Positions 34,351 to 46,100 of a stretch of DNA of 64,000 nucleotides are shown here, in pieces (position 1 is the first letter of the stretch; every line of letters starts with the position of its first letter). The notes beneath the pieces are model-generated. The model saw only the letters and a program-made list of their open reading frames with translations, had not been told where the DNA came from and searched no databases. This stretch comes from Puffinus mauretanicus. Lineage: Eukaryota; Chordata; Aves; Procellariiformes; Procellariidae. The stretch lies in the NCBI GenBank assembly GCA_023333565.1, contig JAJKFH010003762.1, forward strand, positions 3,100,001 to 3,164,000, in the 5' to 3' direction. The translations under genes were made by a program, and so were the position numbers.

Positions 34351-36379
34351 TTGCAAGTGTTCTCATTTCGGACTGCCAGTCTCAAAGCCAACATTTAAGC
34401 TTAGTTTTCCTATCTAGAGTGCTAGCATTTTAATAAATCTTTCTGCTTTTATAAGAAGTTACGCCCTAAAGTGAATTAATTCTGCTCTTTAAGCTTCATC
34501 CAGCAAATCAGAAACATTTTAGCAAATGTAAAAAAGCAGCACAAAAAGAGCATGTTTTGTCACACATCAGCTATATAAAGATTGTAAATACTCTTGGGAG
34601 TAGTGGCCACCAGTCCAGTTGAACACCTAAATGCAAATTCAGGCTTTGGCCTCTAGCAGTCTGGGGGACACTGAACTCTGAGGAGTCAGGACTGTGAGTG
34701 GTTAGGCAAAATAACTCTGTGTCTTCCTTTGTAGAACAGCCACATCAGGAACAAACCACACACTGAATGCTGAGTAGGTTTTAGCTCAGCCAGGTAGATG
34801 CATATTTACACCTTTCAGGTAGAGAGGACTGTTTCAGATGGGAATCCTGATGGAAAAATTTGGGCATTTTCTTTTTTAACCTGGGAATGTATCTTCATTG
34901 TCAGTTTGCAAGAAGATTAAAAAAAAATAATCCTATATTACTGAAATGGCATGTTGGGGAGGGAGTGTGCACAGAGACAAACATTATAGTTAGAAACAAA
35001 CCATTAGTGGGAATTTGTGTCTGGGGAAATTATTGGAATTATTTACATGCACATGTGAATACAGAGGGAAGCGCTCCAATACTGGCTGACTGTTAACATA
35101 GTGTACGAGTCTGTTGGGATGAAATAATAAGTCAAGTTTTCACTCAAATACTCAAAGCAAAACCCAGCAGAACCTTTTGCTGAGACTTGAGACAGTTCAG
35201 ACAAAACCTTCCATATTTTGTGTCTTTTACTTGGACCCTTGAATTTGAGGTTGTCAGTGGAATGGGAATATTAGAATATACAGTTCTCTGTTTCCTTGAC
35301 CTACTAAGAATTAGAAAGCACCAAGATCTTTCAGGAAGTCCTGCTATAAATATTTCCAACTTAATTGGGTGTATCCCAGAGGTTCAGATCGTTTGGGATT
35401 TGGATGCCTGTCCAAACCAAACCAGAAATCCTTTTAAGAGACATGGGCACCAGCCACAGCATTCAGATTCAGATTGATGTTCCTGCAAGAAGTGAGGGGC
35501 GATTTGGAGCCAAAGTGTCCTATTGCACTTGTCTCAAAAGAGGGGTCAGCTGCAATGTTTGGAGCTGGACCCTTGCTTTATTTTAAATGGACACTGCATT
35601 TCCCATGCTCAGTTTAGGATAGGAGCCCATCTCTGATGTTATTGATGCCTCCCATCAGAAAAGACCAAAACTACGAACTCATAATTTCTAGGGCAACCTC
35701 AGTTTTCCTTTGTGTCTGTGGTTAGAGTAATAGTTACCTCTCTGTGACCACTCACGTAGTCTTGTTCTTGAACCCGGTGACCCACACTGTGCTGTTCAAT
35801 CAACCTGGCTAAATTTCAGAGAGTTCTTCAGAAAAATGACCTTTCTTGCACTGACTGGCAGCACCATGCCATCTTTGAGTCAACTCCCTTTCCCAGCACT
35901 TCAGGCCTAAAAGGGTCACTGTGATACTGAAAACATATTTTTTCTGATTTTTCTTATCTACTGGTAATATTTTTAATACTACTGCAATTGACAGAGATGT
36001 GGAAATATGTATACTTAGTCTAGGTTTTTAGTGCTGTGTACTTGATAGCACTTTATATTTCAATTTTCTTCTAATTAATAGTGCAGTCAGCTTCCCCTGT
36101 TCTTTTCAGATGATTCACTGCATAAAAGAAAAAGAGATGAAATCACTTAAAAATCGGAAAACATAACTCCATGAAATGTATTATATTTCAAGCTGACAGT
36201 GCTCTTTTTCCTTCCTCGGCCTTCCTTTAATAGATACAATAGATACATATATTCTATATAACTCTTCTTGATCTACTTTTCTGTCTCTGTGATCTATCAT
36301 AAATTTACCCATGTTTCCCACTCCATTCACAGCTTTGCTTACAATAGTCTATTTGTCATTTTGCCCATAAACACTTATC
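34351..36379. other. Unique DNA, no gene seen
   Basis: No recognisable exon, RNA gene or mobile element between the AT-rich block and the large CR1. Frames at 35187-35477 and 35365-35586 (plus) overlap each other and have no supporting context. Confidence 0.55.
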
Positions 36380-38825
36380 ACAGAATCATAGATTGGTTTG
36401 GGTTGGAAGGGACCTTAAAGATCATCTAGTTTCAACCCCCCTGCCGTGGGCAAGGACACCTTCCACTAGACCAGGTTGCTCCAAGCCCCATCCAGCCTGG
36501 TCTTGAACACTTCCAGGCATGGGGCATCCACAACTTCTGTGGGCAACCTGTTCCCATGCCTTACCACCCTCATAGTGAAGAATTTCTTCCTTATACCTAA
36601 TCTAAATCTGCCCTCTTTCAGTTTAAAGCCATTACCCCTTGTCCTATCACTACATGCCCTTGTAAAACAGTCCCTCTCCAGCTTTCTTGTAGGCCCCCTT
36701 CAGATACTGGAAGACTGCTCTAAGGTATCCCCAGAGCCTTTTCTTCTCCAGGCTTAACAATCCCAACTCTCTCAGCCTGCCTTCATAGGAGAGGTGCTCC
36801 AGTCCTCTGATCATCTTCGTGGCCCTCCTCTGGACTCGCTTCTATAGGTCCATGTCCTTCTTATGTTGGGGGCCCCAGAGCTGAACACAGCATTCCAGGT
36901 GGTGTCTCACGAGAGCGGAGTAGAGGGGGAGAATCACCTCCCTCGACCTGCTGGTCACACTTCTTTTGATGCAGCCCAGGATACGGTTGGCTTTCTGGGC
37001 TGCAAGCGCACCTTGCTGGGTCATGTTGAGCTTCTCATCAACCAACACCCCAAGTCCTTCTCCTCAGGGTTCCTCTCAATGCATTCTTCACCCAGCCTGT
37101 ATTTGTGCTTGGGATTGCCCCAGCCCGTGTGCAGGACCTTGCACTTGGCTTTATTGAACTTCATGAGGTTCACATGGGCCCACCACTCAAGCCTGTCAAG
37201 GTCCCTCTGGATGGCATCCCTTCCTTCCAACATGTTGACCACACCACACAGGTTGGTGTTGTTGGCAAACTTGCTGAGGGTGCATTCAATCCCACTGTCC
37301 ATGATGCCAACAAAGATGCTAAACAACTCCGGTCCCAATACTAACTCCTGAGGAAAGCCACTCGTCACTGGTCTCCACTTGGACATCGAGCTGTTGACTG
37401 CAACTCTTTGAGTGCGATCATCCAGCCAATTCCTTATCCACCGAGTGGTCCATTCATGAAATCCATGTCTCTCTAATTTAGAGACAAGGATGTCGTGTGG
37501 GACAGTGTCAAATGCTTTGCATAAGTCCAGATGGATGACGTCAGTTGCTCTTCCCTTATCCACCAACGCTATAACCCCATCATAGAAGGCCACCAAATTT
37601 GTCAGACATGATTTGCCCTTAGTGAAGCCATGTTGGCTGCCACCAATCACCTCCTTATTTTCCATGTGCATTAGCATAGCTTCCAGGAGGATCTATTCCA
37701 TGATCTTCCCAGGCACAGAGGTGACACTGACTGGCCTGTAGTTCCCTGGGTCTTTCTTTTTTCCCTTTTTAAAAATGGGGGTTATGTTTCCCCTTTTCCA
37801 GCCAGCGGGAACTTCAGTGGACTGCCACGACTTCTCAAATATGATGGACAGTGGCTTAGCAACTTCATCCGCCAGTTCCCTCAGGACCCGTGGATGGATC
37901 TCATCAGGTCCCATGGACTTGTGCACCTTCAGGTTCCTTAGGCGGTCTGAAATCTGATCTTCTCCTACAGTGGGTGGTTCTTCATTCTCCCAGTCTCTGC
38001 CTTTGCCTTCTGTGACTTGGGCGGTGAGGCTTGAGAACTTACTGGTGAAGACCGAGGCAAAAAGTTGTTGAGTACCTCAGCCTTATCCATATCCTGGGTA
38101 ACCAGGTCTCCCTTTTCATTCTGGAGAGGGCCCACATTTTCCCTAGTGTTCCTTTTATCCCTGACATACCTATAGAAGCTTTTCTTGTTGCCCTTGACAT
38201 CCCTGGCCAGATTTAATTCTATCAGGGCTTTAGCTTTCCTAACCTGATCCCTGGCTGCTCGGACAATTTCTCTGTATTCCTCCCAGGCTACCTGTCCTTG
38301 CTTCCACCCTCTGTAGGCTTCCTTTTTGTGTTTAAGTTTGTCCAGGAGCTTCTTGTTCATCCATGCAGGCCTCCTGGTGTTTTTGCCCTATTTCTTCTTT
38401 GTTGCGATGCATCGCTCCTGAGCTTGGAGGAGGTGATCACTGAATATTAATCAGCTTTCTTGGGCCCCTCTTCCCTCCAGGGCTTTATCCCATGGTACTC
38501 TACCAAGCAGATTCCTGAAGAGGCCAAAGTCTGCTCTCCTGAACTCCAGGTAGTGAGCTTGCTGTGCACCCTCCTTGGTGCCCGAAGGATCTTGAACTCC
38601 ACCATTTCATGGTCACTGCAGCCAATGCTGCCCTTGAGCTTCACATTCCCCACCAGCCCCTCCTTGTGGTTGAGGACAAGGTCCAGCATAGCACCTCTCC
38701 TCGTTGGCTCCTCTACCAGAAGAAAAGGAAGGTTATCATCAGTGCATTCCAGGAATCTCCCTGGAGGTTGTGTCTTGCTTCCTGGGGCTCAGAATCACTT
38801 CCTTCACATGCACATTTTTGCTGAG
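36380..38825 (-). mobile_element. CR1 LINE, long 5'-truncated copy (about 2.4 kb)
   Basis: Minus-strand element whose 3' end is at the left: CAGAATCATAGATTGG followed by GGTTTGGGTTGGAAGGGACC and the C-run CCCCCCTGCCGTGGG. Reading right to left it carries the C-terminal part of the apurinic-type endonuclease, a linker, the complete reverse transcriptase region, the C-terminal domain and the short 3' UTR. The right boundary, around 38790-38830, cuts the endonuclease, so the 5' UTR, ORF1 and most of the endonuclease are missing. The tail type matches the 73-bp copy at 30382. It ranks as the largest mobile element here and is clearly inactive. Confidence 0.95.
36476..38770 (-). pseudogene. CR1 ORF2 (endonuclease C-terminus and reverse transcriptase), multiply disabled
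   Basis: Pieces in coding order: 38758-38447 has RRGAMLDLVLN and GCSDHEMVEF, the SDH motif of the endonuclease. 38360-37965 has the linker, with [16 protein letters not shown]. After a frameshift near 38065, 37926-37693 carries [16 protein letters not shown] and [10 protein letters not shown] of the early polymerase motifs. A TAG at 37693-37695 interrupts the same frame, which then runs 37692-37021 with [14 protein letters not shown] (motif A). The normal SGVPQGS is SGFPQEL here. The catalytic FADD box is FANN (37258-37269), losing both aspartates. A one-base loss near 37051 moves the frame to 37048-36842, ended by another TAG in the DMDL context. The C-terminus, with RVVRH and EVVDAP-type text, follows. 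This copy can encode no active enzyme. Confidence 0.93.
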
Positions 38826-39459
38826 TTGTTACCTTGTCTGTGAGTCAACCGTTGCTCTAATCCAATTAAAATAAGCTTATTTATTACGTTTCTAATGGTG
38901 ATGCCATTCGTTCCATAACTGATCAGTGGCATCATCTTATTTTGTAACCTTTGCCTCTCCTAACCCTGCCTGCTCCCAGTGATGCTTTACCCTCCTGTGT
39001 CATCGCATGTCTACATTTAAATTTTGGACACTTCAGGACAGGGACAATGTCTTCACATGTGTTCTTTAAAGTGACTGGCACACTTTTCACATGCTAAATA
39101 CAATAAGTAATAGTTGATGGGTGCTTGCACTCATATTACTTACTATGTCAGCAAATTTCTGCGTTTAAAAAATGGCTGTCTTACAAAGAAACAAATTAAA
39201 CTGGCAGGTTCCCCTGACTAGAAAGCTCATTACTGACCAACACCCTCCTATGTCATTTGGGTGTGCCTGTGTGTTTGTAAAGCCCTGAAAAATCCAAGGT
39301 AAGTCAAAAAGCAAAACAGTTCAAGGAAACACTTCAACCTCAGATCACAGGGCTTCAAGAATGGAAGGCTAAAAACAAAGTCAGTGCTGAGGACTTTTCT
39401 TTAAAACAAACAATACAAATGAAACAGGAAAAACAGGAAAAAATTAATATTTCAACAAG
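38826..39459. other. Unique DNA, no gene seen
   Basis: No gene recognised. A pyrimidine-rich acceptor-like CCCCTGACTAG (to 39221) and a strong donor AAG|GTAAGT (39299) enclose 77 nt with stops in all three frames, so it could at most be a non-coding exon. Confidence 0.5.
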
Positions 39460-39515
39460 GGAAAACTGAGGGACAGAAATTAGAGACTGGTCCAAGGTGA
39501 TGTTAAAATCTGTGC
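39460..39515 (+). repeat. MIR-like ancient SINE fragment
   Basis: GGGAAAACTGAGGGACAGAA, a TTAGAGACTGGTCCAAGGTG block and a further AAAATCTGTGCT segment follow the order of the MIR core text 'aaactgaggcacagagaggttaagtgacttgcccaaggtcac'. Same orientation and type as the better copy at 922-1040, but shorter and more worn. Confidence 0.5.
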
Positions 39516-39877
39516 TCGTGTGCCCTTGGCTGGCAGACAGCTCGCTGTCACGCTCGGGGGGCATCCTCACCTGTGCCACTGCCCTTGCTCTTCTGTCCCA
39601 TTGCCAGCATGGGAAGGGACAGCTTTTCAAAGTTTCACATGTGCTTGCCGAGCAGAGGCCGTGTTTCCTGCAGGCTGGGGGGACGTGGGCAGCCCCTCAG
39701 GCACTGCAGCTGGCAGAGAAGGAGCAAGTCCTTGGCATCAGGATCACCTCGAGCTGGGCACGCAGTGAGGCAGCAGCTTTCTGCTGGGCTCTCCTTCTCA
39801 CACAGCCCTATCACTCAGTCTTGTGGTGCTTTTTCAAGTCTTGCGGTTTTAGTTCAAGATACAGAGGGTTACAGTAA
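39500..39877 (+). other. GC-rich stretch with overlapping long frames, unrecognised
   Basis: An ATG at 39500 starts a 125-codon frame to 39877. Two further frames in the same strand (39520-39768 and 39573-39956) are also long, so the region is generally stop-poor. An acceptor-like CTCTTCTGTCCCATTGCCAG sits at about 39589-39608. The putative protein is rich in Leu, Ala, Ser and Cys with no recognised domain. GC-rich composition is the simplest explanation. Confidence 0.12.
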
Positions 39878-41359
39878 TAAAGCACTGAGGCCACTCATGT
39901 CTGGGGCACCACAGAGAACTTCGGCTGTGGTGGAGAGTGGTATCTCTCCAGGCTAGCTAGGAGATGGGAAGAAGCAATGTTGACTGTCAGTTTATCCAGC
40001 TCTGCAGAATAAAGGAAGACTGAGGTTGCAGATTTTCTTATTTGTAACACTTCCTTAAGCTGAATATCTTCTCTGAAAACATACCTATGTTCACCTGCAC
40101 CTACAGCTGTACTCGTGCTCCTGCAGACTCTGTTCACACAGGTGTGGAGGTCCTTCGGCACTTCCTAAAATATATCAGTGAAGGTACAGTGTGGGGCAAC
40201 AATGAATAAAGACCAGATCTGCTGGAGCCTTCCTCTCCACCACTCACTCCTCCTTTCCTCTGCCTCTCCAGCTGAGCTGCCGGGAAGGCAAGTGGGTCTG
40301 TATTCTCTCCTCGATCACCCTCTTTCTCCAGCCTCTGTTTTCCAGGACATGAAAAAAGGGCTTTACAAAACTGTTTGGAATAAATAGATGAGGAGATGAT
40401 GAGACACAGACAAATGCTTTGTGTATATTAATGTATATTTGCTTTCATACTTGCCTAAATGGTGTGTGTAGTATGTGCTTTTGTCATGCCTCTAAGGCAA
40501 AGAACAAAGGGATGGGGCTGAAAGAATTTTTCTATGTTCTTCCCAGAATGAAGTTTGTTTTTCGCTGTTTGACCTTCAACTCCCAGAAGACCTGAGTTTA
40601 ACTGCTTTGATTTACTTCCATAATAAAGTGATCGATTAATGTTAAAGGCAGGCTTTATGAGGCCTGTCCTCAAATGGTCTCGGAGCCTGCCATAGCGAGG
40701 ATGTTATACTGCCATACTCTGAAAAAGGTCACATGAAGGGAATCAAAGACAAGACAAATGATGGTTTACACATCAGAAAAGCTTGCTGTGGTACAGACAG
40801 GGAATGTGGAACATAATGTCTCTCAGGGCTCGGTGCAGATGGTATATAGTAAATATAGTCTGAACTGCCTCCCTAGGATTTATTACTGTTGCCGTTGTAG
40901 TTGTTTTGGGGTTTTACTTTTAGACAAAACTGTGCTCTGGAAGTGTGTGACACATGGACAACCCTGGTTAAAACCTAGCAAAGAAGAGGTCTGATAAGCT
41001 GATCTCAACTGCTGGTGTTGAGGAGCTTGCTCTCAGAAGTTAAGAGCTTGATTTCTTATGACTTTCTGTGCTCAGTTAAAAATCATAGTTCACTTTTGTT
41101 TTCTAGCTAGACTTCACTGCAACCATTTTTCCTTAAAAGAGACAGGCAAACTGAGTAAGCAAAATAAGAATCAATCCAAAACTTCAGTCTCTGTCCGTAT
41201 CTGTGTGTCCTAAAGGAGAATTTATATGGTATCAAATGGAACAGCAAACTTCTCTGTGTTTTCCCTCCATATTGTGATGAGAAATAGTTTATTCTTGTTC
41301 CATTTGCGCCTCCACTGGACTATGTTTCCTCTGACAGGCAAAGATATTCCTTACTTACC
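39878..41359. other. Unique DNA, no gene seen
   Basis: No exon, RNA gene or mobile element recognised. Frames remain under about 90 codons. Confidence 0.55.
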
Positions 41360-41482
41360 CTGATGTAAAAGGCAAAATTGATTAATAAATTTTGAAAAAC
41401 AGATATAAGCAGGAACCTGGGCTTTAATTGTGGTCTTAAACTTGAGTAGGACTGGCCAGGTAATTGTATAAAAAAACAGATT
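41360..41482 (-). other. Candidate 123-nt exon (splice-pair, two open frames)
   Basis: On the minus strand the acceptor CTGTGCTTTCCCGCAG ends at 41483 and a strong donor, ATCAGG|GTAAGTAAGG, starts at 41359. The 123 nt between (exactly 41 codons) are open in two of three frames; both give hydrophobic, aromatic-rich peptides that I do not recognise. AT-rich composition makes two open frames less persuasive of coding. No adjoining exon was identified. Confidence 0.18.
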
Positions 41483-43066
41483 CTGCGGGAAAGCACAGTT
41501 TTCAGACAAAGTCTCAGGCCAGATGCTTGTCAGGTGTTGGATGAAATTTCAGATCTCAGTCAGGGGCAGAGAGGGAGGCAGAATGGAGAGCAGGAAAGTA
41601 AATGAGGTGCTCCCCTGGGGCTTGGGAGCTACAGGTTCAAAGCCTTGCTCTGTACCAGTTCGAGCAGGTATTTAAACCTTGGCTGCTTATCAGATCCTGC
41701 CGCCTTAACGGCCGAATTCTGGTCATCAAGGTCAGACTGGGTTGAAGGACAGGACCTGGCCCCAGCCCTGGGAGGCTGGAAAGCGGGTGGGCATGCAGGG
41801 AAATCCCTCCAGAGCCAGCAGCTCCCCTGCCGCTCCCTTGTCCCTGGGGGAAGGGGATGGCTGGGGGCACGGGTGAAAATGCACCCCCGCAGACACCATC
41901 ATCATCCCGCACAGGCTGACCAGCACTGCTGCGGCCAGCCTGGCTTTCCCTTTGGCTTAAATCAAATGGGTCCATAGCTAACTTAATGTCTCCTGCAGGG
42001 CAGCTGCCCTGTGTCTGCTCGTTAATTTGTAGAAACAAAATAGTGAATATAATGCCTGTTCATATCGCAATCAGTGAAAATGATGAAAATCCCACAGCAC
42101 TTTCCTGGCCAGTTTCAAGCCCACGAGTGATATTACCCATCAAATCAGCCTGTGAACAGCTGATGCACATAACTCAGGAGCAAGTGGTATTATGAAAATT
42201 GCAGTTCAAGGATGCAACGACTGCTTCTGATGTTCAAGGATAGGACACTGAGGCACCAAAAAGCCATGGAGGACATGCCCTTTGTGCCCTCTGCCTAGAA
42301 GCACATAGTACCAAGGCAGATAGTGTTGCCACCTTTGAAAAATAATTCCCCAAATGGCCACTTCAGGCACTTGGCTGCTGGGATTGTGCAAGCCCATGAT
42401 AAAACTTGTCATGGTAGAAGGAAACCAGCTGAGTAAGAAGCTTATTATTAAGGGCTTATACCTAATAGGACTTTTCACGTGGCAGTAATGTGGTAAGACC
42501 GGGTCTGGCAAAAGCATTTGTATTTCCAGTTGTGTGGTATCCTTGGGAGGGTAGAAAAGAAAAGGGAGAGATCTAGGGGGGAAGGCTCATCTCAAAATAC
42601 ATGGGATAAAACAGTCTATGCAAGGCACAGATTGATGCAGCCTGCTCTGAAAAATATTTGGCAAAAGGCATATAATGAGTTTTTCAGACTTGTAGTATTT
42701 CCTTTTTATTATTTAAAGGACAAGCAAAGTTTAAAGAAAAAAATGAGCTCCCTTAACAACATTCTAATCACATATAAATAGGCAAATTACTATTAAATAT
42801 AAAATTGTAGAAAGAACGGATGGAAAAATTCCCGCCACTTATCAAATCCATCCTTTGCCAGTACAGAGCTGCTGCGTACGTTATACTAGCACTTCCATTC
42901 AGTCAAGCTTTAAAGCCGACTTTAAATATTCTTTTTAAATCTAAGGTTTTCTTCCACTGCCATCCCAGACTTTTAGAGTTGCAACCACTTAATATTCTGC
43001 TTGGCCCATGGGAAGAGATGAGCGTATTAAGGATCCAAATACAAAACACATTTCTCTTTGCATTCA
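41483..43066. other. Unique DNA, no gene seen
   Basis: A GC-rich patch at about 41680-41930 yields overlapping frames on both strands (41637-42038 minus, 133 codons; 41645-41977 plus, 110 codons). None has a recognisable domain; they are mutually exclusive shadows of stop-poor DNA. Confidence 0.5.
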
Positions 43067-43136
43067 GTGTAACCTGACTAGACACTACAGTTGGCAGACA
43101 CCAGATGGTTGACTGGAGTCTCTAGTCAGTTTCTGC
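43067..43136. ncRNA. Candidate pre-miRNA-like hairpin
   Basis: A perfect 9-bp inverted repeat CTGACTAGA (43074-43082) / TCTAGTCAG (43121-43129) continues inward: after a C-C mismatch, ACT pairs with AGT; after an A-G mismatch, CAGTTGGC pairs with GGTTGACTG-side bases using three G-U pairs. The loop is about 12 nt (around 43096-43107). Outward, pairing resumes for AA/TT and G-T-G with G-U pairs to 43067/43136. The roughly 70-nt size and 22-27 pairs fit a microRNA precursor. The strand is undetermined. It could instead be a chance palindrome or worn inverted-repeat element; no known microRNA family is recognised. Confidence 0.2.
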
Positions 43137-46100
43137 AATTGCCGAAGCCTTAAGGACAAAACAGCACCAGGGAGATGGATTTGATATGATCATGAATCAC
43201 TTCTGGGACCACAGCAGATAACTTAAGACAGGAGTCATGCGGGTCACCTTCTCGAAGCTCCTTCTGGTACAAGTGCAAACAGAGACAGGAGAAGATTGAT
43301 ATTGGAGAGCAAATGATGATGGATGGCGTTAGTAGGGTAGTAAGGTGTATTTGGGATTTACTGAACATCTTCACACAGTGTTTTGAGAGGATTGACTAGC
43401 AGAAGTGTATGGGCTTTTCAGAGTCAAAAAAGGCAAATCTTGTTGAAGTGGAAAAGAAGGAAAATGAATGGGTTTGCTTCATTTAAATGATATTGCAAGT
43501 ACTTCTAACAAACAAAGTATCAGGTGGTTATTCAGGAATATAGAATGAGCAATATGAAAATGCCCCCATTAAAACTAGGTGGTTATTATTAAAAAATCTT
43601 GAGCAGCTATTCAGATTATAAAATGAATTTCCTGCAGCTGTACTCACATCACTTTTCCCACTTTTCATAAATTCTTGAGTAACTGATTTTTTTCTACAGT
43701 CTGAGGTTTTCATGGAGAGGAGCAAGCTTTAGGCTTGCATCTCTAGAGCCTTGCGAGTTTCCACTAGAAAGCATGCTATTTGTGTGAAAAACAATTTGTA
43801 CAAACAGAAGGAAATGGTTTCTAAAAATCTCAGTTAGAACTTAAAGCAGATCTCAGTGGGTATTATATGACCTGGATGAGACTCTGACTGCACCTTTTGT
43901 TTCTGGAAGTATACTTGCATACAATTTTTTTTGGTCATTTGGACAAAAGCAAAACTACATTTATGTTACAAACACTGCCAAGAAATCCATAGTAACAGAT
44001 TTTGCTTATGTATGATGCCTCAGACTTGGTTTTTAAATCTCAAATAATTTTTTTTTTAAAAAGAAGCTACTTGTTAGACACAAAACTGCTCTGTTATATT
44101 CAAGATCCTGTCTCTGTTACAGAAGCACCCTCTTCAAATTAAAAGTACAGCTGATGTTCCATGGTTTGTCATTACTACCTGAAATAATACATGCTTTGGG
44201 TATATGCTATCTAGTGAAAAGCTTAATGTCAGACAATACAGTAGAGCTTTATGTACAAAGTAAAAAGATTGGCCTCAACTGAAAAGCAAGAGATTTGTTC
44301 TGCTTTGGTGGATAAATGAACTCTGAAATTAAGGAGATCATAAAATGATCACTGTATAGAAATGAATGTTGGAAGGAAAGTAGACTTTGGATGCTCTCGA
44401 GTTTTCTTTTTCTCTAATTTCTACGCTTCCTGTGCATGACAGCTTGAAGGGGTTTACTATATTGGGCTGGATGAATTACTGGGGGCATTCTGTGGTATGT
44501 ATTTTGTACTTACAGTAAATGTACTGTATCTGGAATTTCTCCTTTGCTGCCTCCTATTGTGTACATATTCAACCAAAAATATAGCTTTCACTCTCAGAAC
44601 ATTACCAACAATTTTCCTTTATTCTTTGCTGAAACAAAGAGCTGACTCCTAGGAGCCAGTAAAACTTTGACTATGACTTGTATTCTGAGCAGGTTAGCTA
44701 GGAAGCATGGCTGGCATAGCCGGTTGGCTGTGTACAGCAGCCATTAGGCCCCTCAGCTAGTTCAGCGTTGGCCCAGCTCAGAAACCACATACAGTGAAGC
44801 CATTTGACTTGCTGAAAGATGATGGATGGAGCTGAGCACTGGCTTACGACTGCGTGGACTGTCCCAACTCCAACCTAACTTGGTGATGTGAGCCAAGAAT
44901 AATGTCCTGTAATAATTAATATCTCCCCAAAATTTCAGCCAGTGTATAAGCTTAATACTTTCTTCTGTACATTTCTAGAGGAGGAGAACAAGTTGACAAA
45001 AATATCCATGGTCCATTAGAAGAGCAGCAGGAAAGCAGGTTGTACCAGGAGTTAAAATGTTGGCACCCCTAAAGCATGAGCTTTACTGTAAATAAAAGGA
45101 TAACATACAACCTTGTCATTGCTACTTGGAACTACTATATTTAAAAAGTTTCATCACTCTTTATGGAAGTACTGCATTATAAAGGTAGAGAAAATATATC
45201 AGAGCTCTACCGAAATTCTTTACATGCTTTTGAATAGTCTCTGCCTTCTCAGTCTCTGCCCACCATGCCCAGCTTTCCAAATGCTACAAAATGGTGCCTG
45301 GCCCCTGCAGCGGGCAGGTGGAGTCCTGGCAATGGACTAGCTGAGCGAACCACCTCAAACTCCTTCTTATTAGCACCAATAAATAATGATCCTCAAGCCA
45401 AGCTGATTGTGAGTCAGGCACAGTCAGTTCTATCTTCAGATGTTGCAAGCCTTGTATTTTTATCTGAGGTGGGTGTTGGAAAGGGCTCCTGAGAGAAGAT
45501 TGGGGTGATGTTTTGTGGAACAACATCGTCACTTCCTGGCACTGAGATGTTAAACGTAGTGCCGCTTATTTGCAGTTCACAGGGTTTTGACTGATTCTGT
45601 TTAAAAGACCATAAACGCCCAGCAGCATCTGAGGAAAGCTCCTCTCAAACCTTCCAACACTTGTGATGCTTATTGGTCCTATTGAAGAGGTGCAGCAAGT
45701 GAAGGGGAATTTCCTGACAATGAGAAAAGCTTCCTTAGCCAAAGCAATTTATTGGTCTAGTCAAGTCAATTACAGCCATGACTCACTCTCCAAAAATTGC
45801 GACTTGGCTTTCATTATTTTCACTCACACACTGCTGAGTGGTTGGACCCATCCTTATCTTTCAATCATCTCATGCTTTACTTGTGCTAGTGATAGTTTAG
45901 TGATTGCAGAGTAGAAAGGAGGAGGATTTCTTTAATTACTTTTCCGTACCTCAGTATCTTGGATTCTATCTGTGTAGTTGAACATGTTTCCTGTAAAGTG
46001 TGCAAATATGTGTCTTTTCGCAGTTACTCTTTGACATTTTCAAAGATAGTTCCCTCTTCCCATATCTAACTTGACAGTCAATCAAGCACAGAGTAATGAG

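Noticed and set aside
36476..38843. Plus-strand frames up to 162 codons over the large CR1
   Set aside because: Antisense shadows of CR1 ORF2; the minus-strand motifs explain the region.
39222..39298. 77-nt interval before a strong AAG|GTAAGT donor
   Set aside because: Weak acceptor and no open frame.
41630..41670. tRNA B-box-like words (GGTTCAAAGCC, CAGTTCGAGC)
   Set aside because: No A box at the right distance and no cloverleaf; no tRNA gene was found in the window.
41637..42038. 133-codon minus-strand and 110-codon plus-strand frames
   Set aside because: Both strands are open over the same GC-rich patch, so composition explains them; no domain seen.
45946..45990. Possible reverse-orientation MIR ('cctcag...atctgt')
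   Set aside because: Match too short and interrupted to distinguish from chance.
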